The notes under the pieces: model-generated | The model's input: the letters and a program-made list of their open reading frames with translations, nothing else | The model's database searches: none | Told to the model about the DNA's origin: nothing | NCBI RefSeq assembly: GCF_004364245.1 | Contig: NZ_SOAV01000008.1 | Span: forward strand, 186,001 to 250,000 | Reading direction: 5' to 3' | Source: Streptomyces sp. BK208 | GTDB taxonomy: Bacteria > Actinomycetota > Actinomycetes > Streptomycetales > Streptomycetaceae | Length of the DNA stretch: 64,000 bases | Position numbers and translations under genes: made by a program | In this document: piece after piece, positions 57,927 through 64,000 of the stretch | How the letters are laid out: the number at the start of each line of letters is the position of its first letter | Numbering within the stretch: the first letter of the stretch is position 1

Positions 57927-58651
57927 TAGGACAGCGCGACACCGTGAGCGGCGCGCACTTCGGCTTCACCGACCGGTGGGGCGGAGTGAGCGCCGTTCCG
58001 TACGAGGAGCTCAACCTCGGCGGCGCGGTCGGCGACGACCCCGGCGCCGTCACCGCCAACCGGGAGCTGGCGGCCAAGTCGCTGGGCGTCGACCCGGCCC
58101 GGGTGGTCTGGATGAACCAGGTGCACGGTGCCGACGTCGCCGTGGTCGACGCGCCCTGGGGGGACCGGCCGGTCCCGCGGGTCGACGCCGTCGTCACCGC
58201 CGAACGCGGTCTCGCGCTCGCCGTCCTCACCGCCGACTGCGTGCCCGTGCTGCTCGCCGACCCCGTCGCCGGAGTCGCCGCCGCGGCCCACGCGGGCCGG
58301 CCCGGCCTGGTCGCCGGGGTGGTCCCCGCCGCCGTACGGGCCATGACCGAACTCGGCGCGGAGCCCACCCGGATCGTCGCCCGCACCGGACCCGCGGTGT
58401 GCGGCCGGTGCTACGAGGTGCCTGAGGAGATGCGCGCCGAGGTGGCCGCCGTCGAGCCGGCCGGGTACGCCGAGACCTCCTGGGGCACGCCGGCCGTCGA
58501 CGTGAGCGCCGGGGTGCACGCGCAGCTCCGGCGCCTCGGGGTGCGCGACCGGGCGCAGTCGCCGGTGTGCACCCGGGAGTCGGAGGACCACTTCTCGTAC
58601 CGACGCGACCGCACCACCGGGCGGCTCGCGGGCTATGTGTGGCTGGACTGA
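57923..58651 (+). CDS. pgeF: Peptidoglycan editing factor PgeF (YlmD/laccase-domain)
   Basis: A 242-residue laccase-domain protein. In other bacteria this family removes wrongly incorporated L-Ser-muropeptides (PgeF) or acts as a purine nucleosidase/polyphenol oxidase. Blocks: MNQVHGADVAVVD (His), LTADCVPVLLADPVAGVAAAAH (Cys, His) and GPAVCGRCYEV. The metal ligands are intact. GTG 57923 overlaps ftsZ by 4 nt, so it is coupled to division. Confidence 0.92.
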   Translation: MIGQRDTVSGAHFGFTDRWGGVSAVPYEELNLGGAVGDDPGAVTANRELAAKSLGVDPARVVWMNQVHGADVAVVDAPWGDRPVPRVDAVVTAERGLALAVLTADCVPVLLADPVAGVAAAAHAGRPGLVAGVVPAAVRAMTELGAEPTRIVARTGPAVCGRCYEVPEEMRAEVAAVEPAGYAETSWGTPAVDVSAGVHAQLRRLGVRDRAQSPVCTRESEDHFSYRRDRTTGRLAGYVWLD

Positions 58652-58657
58652 TGGGGC

Positions 58658-59377
58658 ATGACGGACCGTAAGCAGGAACTCGCCGCGAACCTGGCGAGAG
58701 TGGAAGAGCGCATCACCGCCGCCTGTGCCGCCGCGGGCCGCCCGCGCGAGGACGTGACCCTCATCGTGGTCACCAAGACCTACCCGGCGGACGACGTGCG
58801 CTTCCTCTCGGAACTTGGGGTGCGGCACGTCGCCGAGAACCGCGACCAGGACGCCGCACCCAAGGCCGCCGCGTGCGCGGATCTGCCGCTTTCGTGGCAC
58901 TTCGTCGGCCAGTTGCAGACCAACAAGGTGCGGTCTGTGGTCGGTTACGCCGACGTCGTGCAGTCCGTCGACCGGGCCAGGCTGATCACGGCCCTGTCGA
59001 AGGAGGCCGTACGCGCCGGTCGCGAGGTGGGCTGTCTGCTCCAGGTCGCGCTCGACGCGGGGGAGAGCGGGCGCGGGGAGCGCGGAGGGGTCTCGCCCGC
59101 CGGAATCGAAGAGTTGGCCGACCTGGTCGCCGGATCGGACGGGCTGCGGTTCGACGGCCTGATGACGGTCGCGCCGCTCACCGGCGAGTACGCGGGACGC
59201 CAACAGGCGGCGTTCGAGCACCTCATGGATTTGTCGACCTGCGTGCGCCGAGCCCATCCGGCTGCGAACATGGTCTCCGCGGGAATGAGTGCGGACCTCG
59301 AACAGGCCGTGGCCGCCGGAGCGACACATGTACGCGTCGGCACTGCGGTACTCGGAGTCCGACCCGGGCTCGGGTAA
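58658..59377 (+). CDS. YggS-family PLP-binding protein
   Basis: A 239-residue TIM-barrel protein that carries pyridoxal 5'-phosphate without known catalysis and affects vitamin B6 and amino acid balance (PipY/YlmE). The PLP Lys is in LIVVTKTYPADDV. The blocks VAENRDQD, WHFVGQLQTNKVRSV, VDRARLI, and GLMTVAPLTGE also match. ATG 58658 begins MTDRKQEL. It lies 6 nt after pgeF. Confidence 0.93.
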   Translation: MTDRKQELAANLARVEERITAACAAAGRPREDVTLIVVTKTYPADDVRFLSELGVRHVAENRDQDAAPKAAACADLPLSWHFVGQLQTNKVRSVVGYADVVQSVDRARLITALSKEAVRAGREVGCLLQVALDAGESGRGERGGVSPAGIEELADLVAGSDGLRFDGLMTVAPLTGEYAGRQQAAFEHLMDLSTCVRRAHPAANMVSAGMSADLEQAVAAGATHVRVGTAVLGVRPGLG

Positions 59378-59506
59378 CGTCGCCAAGAAGTCGGACCACA
59401 GCAGAAAATATGGTCATTACCGCCGAAAGGCGGATGCAACGACCTCGTGGATCGCAGGCACTTGGCAGTCGTCAGCGGATCCACCACAGAGCGGAGGACT
59501 CAGAGA

Positions 59507-60148
59507 ATGGCCGGCGCGATGCGCAAGATGGCGGTCTACCTCGGCCTCGTGGAGGACGACGGGTACGACGGCCGGGGGTTCGACCCCGACGACGACTTCG
59601 AACCCGAACTGGACCCGGAGCCCGAGCGGGATCACCGGCGCCATGAACCGGCGCACCAGTCACATGGTTCACATCAGCCCCAAAGGGACGAAGAGGTACG
59701 AGTCGTACAACCGCCCGCGCAGCGCGAGCCGATGCCCCGTTCCGCTTCGCTCGCGGCGGAATCGAGTCGTCCGGCGCGTATCGCGCCCGTGGCGTCCATC
59801 ACACAAGAACGCGCAAGCCTGGAAAAGAGCGCACCGGTCATCATGCCCAAGGTCGTGTCCGAACGAGAGCCCTACCGGATCACCACACTTCACCCCCGGA
59901 CCTACAACGAGGCCCGTACCATCGGGGAACACTTCCGTGAGGGCACGCCGGTGATCATGAATCTCACTGAGATGGATGACACAGATGCGAAGCGACTTGT
60001 CGACTTTGCGGCCGGTTTGGTGTTTGGTCTTCACGGCAGTATCGAGCGGGTGACGCAGAAGGTGTTCCTGCTGTCTCCTGCTAACGTCGATGTCACGGCG
60101 GAGGACAAGGCCCGCATCGCAGAGGGCGGGTTCTTCAACCAGAGCTGA
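59507..60148 (+). CDS. sepF: Cell division protein SepF
   Basis: Membrane anchor of FtsZ in actinobacteria, which lack FtsA. It is 213 residues, like SCO2079. The N-terminal amphipathic helix AGAMRKMAVYLGLVED binds membrane. The middle is a disordered acidic/Gln region, and the C-terminal SepF core has YNEARTIGEHFREGTPVIMN and RLVDFAAGLVFGLHG. ATG 59507 has GCGGAGGAC upstream. A 129-nt gap before it may hold a promoter. Confidence 0.95.
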   Translation: MAGAMRKMAVYLGLVEDDGYDGRGFDPDDDFEPELDPEPERDHRRHEPAHQSHGSHQPQRDEEVRVVQPPAQREPMPRSASLAAESSRPARIAPVASITQERASLEKSAPVIMPKVVSEREPYRITTLHPRTYNEARTIGEHFREGTPVIMNLTEMDDTDAKRLVDFAAGLVFGLHGSIERVTQKVFLLSPANVDVTAEDKARIAEGGFFNQS

Positions 60149-60229
60149 GACGCACCACCGGTACAGAGCAAGAACACGGATCCGAAGAGGGGTCCGAGAG
60201 ATGGTTCAGGGGAGAGGGAAGCACAGGTC

Positions 60230-60514
60230 ATGAGCGTGGTCCTGGATGTCGTCTACATCGCGCTGATGTGCTTCCTCATCGTGCTCATCTTCCGGTTGGT
60301 CATGGACTACGTCTTCCAGTTCGCCCGCTCGTGGCAACCCGGCAAGGCGATGGTGGTCGTTCTGGAGGCCACCTACACCGTCACCGATCCACCGTTGAAG
60401 CTTCTGCGGCGGTTCATCCCGCCGCTGCGTCTCGGGGGCGTGGCGCTCGACCTGTCCTTCTTCGTACTGATGATCATCGTCTACATCCTGATCTCGATCG
60501 TGAGCCGGCTGTGA
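60230..60514 (+). CDS. YggT family membrane protein
   Basis: A 94-residue membrane protein with two helices (VVYIALMCFLIVLIFRLVMD at 7-26 and SFFVLMIIVYILISIVSRL at the end). Between them is the family block PLKLLRRFIPPLRLGG. It belongs to the yggT/ylmG group found between sepF and divIVA in Gram-positive bacteria and linked to division or osmotic protection. ATG 60230 has GGAGAGGG upstream. Confidence 0.92.
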   Translation: MSVVLDVVYIALMCFLIVLIFRLVMDYVFQFARSWQPGKAMVVVLEATYTVTDPPLKLLRRFIPPLRLGGVALDLSFFVLMIIVYILISIVSRL

Positions 60515-60569
60515 TCGATGAGAGAGATACGGGCTTGCCGAATGCCGACGACAACGTTGAGGTGAAGAG

Positions 60570-61757
60570 ATGCCGTTGACCCCCGAGGACGTGCGGAACA
60601 AGCAGTTCACGACCGTCCGCCTCCGAGAAGGCTATGACGAGGACGAGGTCGATGCCTTCCTCGACGAGGTCGAAGCCGAACTGACCCGACTGCTCCGCGA
60701 GAACGAGGACCTGCGCGCCAAGCTGGCCGCGGCGACGCGTGCGGCCGCGCAGAACCAGCAGAACATGCGCAAGCCGCCGGAGTCGCCGCAGGACCAGCAG
60801 TCGCCGCAGGGACAGCCTCCGCACCAGCAGGGGCACCCGCAGCAGGGCGGCATGCCGCAGCAGGGCATGCGAGGTCCCGGCGCTCCGGTGCCCGCCGGCA
60901 TATCGGGCCCGCCGCAGCAGCAGATGGGTGGCCCCATGGGTGGTCCGCCCCAGCTGCCGAGCGGTGCCCCGCAGCTGCCCGCCGGCCCCGGCGGACAGGG
61001 TGGCCCGCAGGGTCCCGGCCCGATGGGCCAGGGTCCGGGGCCGATGGGCCAGGGGCACGGTCCGATGCAGGGCCAGATGGGTCCCGGTCCGATGGGCGGC
61101 CCCATGGGCGGTCCGCAGGGCCCCGGTGGCCCGGGCATGCCCGGTCAGGGAGGCCCCGGTGGCGACAGCGCCGCCCGTGTCCTCTCGCTGGCCCAGCAGA
61201 CCGCCGACCAGGCGATCGCCGAGGCGCGTTCCGAGGCCAACAAGATCGTCGGCGAGGCGCGTTCGCGTGCCGAGGGTCTGGAGCGGGACGCCCGTGCCAA
61301 GGCGGACGCCCTGGAGCGGGACGCGCAGGAGAAGCACCGCGTCGCGATGGGCTCCCTGGAGTCCGCCCGCGCCACGCTGGAGCGCAAGGTCGAGGACCTG
61401 CGCGGCTTCGAGCGCGAGTACCGCACGCGGCTGAAGTCGTACCTGGAGTCGCAGCTGCGCCAGCTGGAGACCCAGGCCGACGACTCGCTCGCCCCGCCGC
61501 GTACGCCCGCGACGGCCTCTCTGCCGCCGTCCCCGGCGCCCTCGATGGCACCGGCCGGCGCGAGTGCCCCGTCCTACGGCGGCAACCAGTCGATGGGCAG
61601 CGGTCCGGGCCAGGCCGGTCCGTCGTACGGCGGTCAGCAGCAGATGTCGCCGGCGATGACTCAGCCGATGGCGCCGGTGCGGCCGCAGGGGCCGTCGTCG
61701 ATGGGGCAGGCGCCTTCGCCGATGCGCGGGTTCCTGATCGACGAGGACGACAACTGA
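60570..61757 (+). CDS. divIVA: Polar growth scaffold DivIVA (Wag31-like)
   Basis: A 395-residue coiled-coil scaffold that marks hyphal tips and drives polar growth in Streptomyces. The membrane-binding N terminus has MPLTPEDVRNKQFTTVRLRE and the crossed-loop plus first coiled coil (ELTRLLRENEDLRAKL, to about 65). A Pro/Gly/Gln/Met-rich linker (80-200) is unusually long. The second coiled coil is at 207-300 (DQAIAEARSEANKIV, ARATLERKVEDLRGFERE). A Ser/Gly/Met tail ends in MRGFLIDEDDN. ATG 60570. Confidence 0.96.
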   Translation: MPLTPEDVRNKQFTTVRLREGYDEDEVDAFLDEVEAELTRLLRENEDLRAKLAAATRAAAQNQQNMRKPPESPQDQQSPQGQPPHQQGHPQQGGMPQQGMRGPGAPVPAGISGPPQQQMGGPMGGPPQLPSGAPQLPAGPGGQGGPQGPGPMGQGPGPMGQGHGPMQGQMGPGPMGGPMGGPQGPGGPGMPGQGGPGGDSAARVLSLAQQTADQAIAEARSEANKIVGEARSRAEGLERDARAKADALERDAQEKHRVAMGSLESARATLERKVEDLRGFEREYRTRLKSYLESQLRQLETQADDSLAPPRTPATASLPPSPAPSMAPAGASAPSYGGNQSMGSGPGQAGPSYGGQQQMSPAMTQPMAPVRPQGPSSMGQAPSPMRGFLIDEDDN

Positions 61758-61812
61758 GCTGCTTCGGACTGACGTCCGGTAGGTAGTACGGCGTTGCCGA
61801 CGGCAGCGTTCA

Positions 61813-61847
61813 GGGCGGGCCCCGGGTTTCTGACCCGGGGCCCGCCC
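61813..61847. terminator. divIVA terminator
   Basis: Perfect 15-bp stem (61813-61827 with 61833-61847) with loop TTCTG, followed by TTGTGTTGTG. It lies 56 nt after the divIVA stop. Confidence 0.9.
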
Positions 61848-61861
61848 TTGTGTTGTGTCCG

Positions 61862-61916
61862 GTGCGGGTGTGGGTGTGGGTGTGGGTGTGGGTGTGGGTG
61901 CGGGTGGGGGGGGTGG
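61862..61916. repeat. (GTGGGT)n simple tandem repeat
   Basis: About seven near-perfect hexanucleotide GTGTGG/GTGGGT units followed by a G run. Strand-biased G-rich DNA like this could form G-quadruplexes. It is directly between the divIVA terminator and the 53-nt element. Confidence 0.85.
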
Positions 61917-61934
61917 GCTGCGTTGCCCGGCGTT

Positions 61935-61987
61935 GCGGGGTGCCGCTGCGCCCACCCGTGCCGCCCCAGCGGCACGACTGCCCGCAG
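61935..61987 (-). repeat. 53-nt dispersed repeat, copy B (reverse orientation)
   Basis: The reverse complement is identical over 53 nt to copy A at 2699-2751. Similarity extends leftwards to about 61916 with three mismatches in the flank. It lies in the convergent divIVA-ileS intergenic region. See copy A for the predicted fold. Confidence 0.88.
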
Positions 61988-62112
61988 CTATGGCGGTGCG
62001 GGTGCCCGCGGCTACGGCGGTGCGGGTGCCCGCGGCTACGGCGGTGCGGGTGGCCGCAGCTATGGCGGTGCGGGTGCCCGCAGTTGCGGTGGTGCGGGTG
62101 CGCGCAGTTCGG
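61980..62112. repeat. 24-bp tandem repeat array
   Basis: Five full 24-bp units (61980-62003, 62004-62027, 62028-62051, 62052-62075, 62076-62099) of the type GCCCGC(A/G)GCTA(T/C)GGCGGTG, plus a 13-nt partial unit. Units 2 and 3 are identical. The first unit starts inside the last bases of the 53-nt element, so the array is attached to it. Confidence 0.9.
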
Positions 62113-62119
62113 GGGACGG

Positions 62120-62154
62120 CAGAGGGCCCGCATCCCCTGTCGGGATGCGGGCCC
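62120..62154. terminator. ileS terminator
   Basis: Perfect 15-bp stem (62120-62134 with 62140-62154) with loop CTGTC, 18 nt beyond the ileS stop codon on the - strand side. It is not symmetric in sequence to the divIVA terminator. Confidence 0.88.
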
Positions 62155-62172
62155 TCGGTGCTGTTCGTTCGG

Positions 62173-64000
62173 TTACTGCTTGCGCAGGCGGAACGTGAGG
62201 GAGAGGCCCTCGTCCGTGAACGGGGTGCCGTAGGTGTCGTCCGCCTCGCCCTGGGCGAAGTCCGTCGCCAGGACCTCGTCGGCGATCAGGCCGGCGTGGC
62301 CGGTCAGGGCGGCGACCGTGGCCGCGTCCGTGGCCGTCCAGCGCAGGGCGATCCGGTCGGCGACGTCGAGGCCGCTGTTCTTGCGCGCCTCCTGGATCAG
62401 GCGGATCGCGTCCCGGGCGAGGCCCGCCCGGCGCAGCTCCTCCGTGATCTCCAGGTCGAGCGCCACCGTCGCGCCCGAGTCGGAGGCCACCGACCAGCCC
62501 TCGCGCGGCGTCTCCGTGATGATCACCTCGTCGGGAGCGAGGGTGACGGCCTCGCCGTCGACCTCCACCGAGGCCGTGCCCTCGCGCAGGGCGAGGGAGA
62601 GGGCGGCGGCGTCCGCGGCCGCGACCGCCTTCGCCACGTCCTGGACGCGCTTGCCGAACCGCTTGCCCAGCGCACGGAAGTTGGCCTTCGCGGTGGTGTC
62701 GACGAGCGAGCCGCCGACCTCGCTCAGCGACGCGAGGGACTCGACGTTCAGCTCCTCCGTGATCTGCGTGCGCAGCTCGGGGGAGAGGGCGTCGAAGCCC
62801 GTCACGCCGATCAGCGCGCGGCTGAGCGGCTGCCGGGTCTTGACGCCCGACTCCGCGCGGGTGGCACGGCCGAGCTCGACCAGGCGGCGGACCAGGACCA
62901 TCTGCTTCGACAGCTCCGGGTCGATCGCCGAGAGGTCGGCCTCCGGCCACGAGGACAGGTGGACCGACTCGGGCGCGCCCGGGGTGACCGGCACGACCAG
63001 GTCCTGCCACACCCGCTCGGTGATGAACGGGGTGAGCGGCGCCATCAGCTTGGTGACCGTCTCGACGACCTCGTGCAGCGTGCGCAGCGCGGCCTTGTCG
63101 CCCTGCCAGAAGCGGCGGCGCGAGCGGCGCACGTACCAGTTGGACAGGTCGTCGACGAACGCGGACAGCAGCTTGCCGGCCCGCTGGGTGTCGTAGGCGT
63201 CCAGCGCCTGCGTCACCTGGTCGGTCAGCGCGTGCAGCTCGGAGAGCAGCCAGCGGTCCAGCACCGGGCGGTCGGCCGGGGCCGGGTCGGCCTCGCTGGG
63301 CGCCCAGCCGGTGGTGCGGGCGTACAGGGCCTGGAAGGCGACCGTGTTCCAGTACGTGAGGAGCGTCTTGCGGACGACCTCCTGGATGGTGCCGTGGCCC
63401 ACCCGGCGGGCCGCCCACGGGGAGCCGCCGGCCGCCATGAACCAGCGGACCGCGTCGGCGCCGTGCTGGTCCATCAGCGGGATCGGCTGCAGGATGTTGC
63501 CCAGGTGCTTGGACATCTTGCGGCCGTCCTCGGCGAGGATGTGGCCGAGGCAGACCACGTTCTCGTAGGACGACTTGTCGAAGACCAGGGTGCCGATCGC
63601 CATCAGCGTGTAGAACCAGCCGCGGGTCTGGTCGATGGCCTCGGAGATGAACTGCGCCGGGTAGCGGCTCTCGAACAGCTCCTTGTTCTTGTACGGGTAG
63701 CCCCACTGGGCGAAGGGCATCGAGCCCGAGTCGTACCAGGCGTCGATGACCTCGGGCACGCGCGTGGCGGTCCGCCCGCAGCCGTCCTGCGGGCAGGCGA
63801 AGGTGACGGCGTCGATGAACGGGCGGTGCGGGTCCAGGGCCGACTGGTCGGCGCCGGACAGCTCGGTCAGCTCCGCGCGGGAGCCGACGACCGTGAGGTG
63901 GTCCTCCTCGCAGCGCCAGATCGGCAGCGGCGTGCCCCAGTAGCGGTTGCGGGACAGGGCCCAGTCGATGTTGTTGTTCAGCCAGTCGCCGTACCGGCCG
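62173..64000 (-). CDS. ileS: Isoleucyl-tRNA synthetase IleS (5' part beyond window)
   Basis: Class I aminoacyl-tRNA synthetase charging tRNA-Ile. The last 609 residues are visible. Typical blocks include IDWALSRNRYWGTPLPIWRC, ICPQDG-like CPQDGCGRT, the KMSKS motif as KMSKHLGN, and the anticodon-binding C-terminal domain (YVRRSRRRFW, LVRRLVELGRATRAESGVKT). The stop is at 62173. It is convergent with divIVA. The catalytic HIGH region lies off the right edge, so bacterial subtype was not judged. Confidence 0.96.
   Translation of the reverse strand, partial: GRYGDWLNNNIDWALSRNRYWGTPLPIWRCEEDHLTVVGSRAELTELSGADQSALDPHRPFIDAVTFACPQDGCGRTATRVPEVIDAWYDSGSMPFAQWGYPYKNKELFESRYPAQFISEAIDQTRGWFYTLMAIGTLVFDKSSYENVVCLGHILAEDGRKMSKHLGNILQPIPLMDQHGADAVRWFMAAGGSPWAARRVGHGTIQEVVRKTLLTYWNTVAFQALYARTTGWAPSEADPAPADRPVLDRWLLSELHALTDQVTQALDAYDTQRAGKLLSAFVDDLSNWYVRRSRRRFWQGDKAALRTLHEVVETVTKLMAPLTPFITERVWQDLVVPVTPGAPESVHLSSWPEADLSAIDPELSKQMVLVRRLVELGRATRAESGVKTRQPLSRALIGVTGFDALSPELRTQITEELNVESLASLSEVGGSLVDTTAKANFRALGKRFGKRVQDVAKAVAAADAAALSLALREGTASVEVDGEAVTLAPDEVIITETPREGWSVASDSGATVALDLEITEELRRAGLARDAIRLIQEARKNSGLDVADRIALRWTATDAATVAALTGHAGLIADEVLATDFAQGEADDTYGTPFTDEGLSLTFRLRKQ

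Noticed and set aside
61980..62112. CRISPR-like array
   Set aside because: Units are 24 bp head to tail without unique spacers, so it is a plain tandem repeat.

Overview
The window is a very GC-rich chromosomal segment of a Streptomyces, from the part of the core corresponding to S. coelicolor SCO2076 (ileS) to about SCO2131. The evidence is the gene order, the GTG/TTG starts, the strong third-position GC, and known Streptomyces neighbours: glkA beside an SCO2127-type gene, macRS next to pfkA, and an ftsZ-sepF-divIVA cell-division cluster. No phage, integrase, IS element, CRISPR array, rRNA or tRNA gene was seen.

Left part (1-20,000): carbon, lipid and aromatic metabolism. A truncated fatty acyl-CoA ligase faces a metallophosphoesterase. 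Then come an SRPBCC protein, an ArsA-like ATPase with an abnormal P-loop, a hexapeptide-repeat protein and glucokinase. Next are a nuclease-fold protein, a membrane protein, an esterase, an acyltransferase, the MacS-MacR two-component system, phosphofructokinase and a 2-hydroxyacid dehydrogenase. A fused anthranilate synthase is controlled by a Trp-codon attenuator (leader peptide with three adjacent Trp codons). A large cell-wall amidase with beta-propeller-type repeats and a class II DAHP synthase follow, so the first enzymes of the shikimate and Trp branches lie about 3 kb apart.

Middle part (20,000-43,300): iron storage (bfd with an iron box, bfr), a molybdopterin oxidoreductase, endonuclease IV, a PASTA kinase and a TPP-riboswitch thiO-thiS-thiG operon with thiE close by. 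Then come an apparently leaderless metF, a membrane protein with a Gln/Gly/Tyr-rich tail, a CrtI-like oxidoreductase and TetR pair, a HEPN protein, a methyltransferase and a DUF3040 protein. A moxR-DUF58-transglutaminase operon and a beta-carbonic anhydrase complete this part.

Right part (43,400-64,000): the dcw cluster rsmH-ftsL-ftsI-murE-murF-mraY-murD-ftsW-murG-ftsQ-ftsZ-pgeF-yggS-sepF-yggT-divIVA, all on the + strand, many with GTGA or ATGA stop/start overlaps. It has a structured leader before rsmH, a large inverted repeat before ftsQ and a long regulated region before ftsZ. ileS runs in from the right on the - strand. The most unusual non-coding signal is a 53-nt element present in two exactly identical, oppositely oriented copies 59 kb apart (2699-2751 and 61935-61987), the second sitting in a cluster of other tandem repeats between divIVA and ileS.
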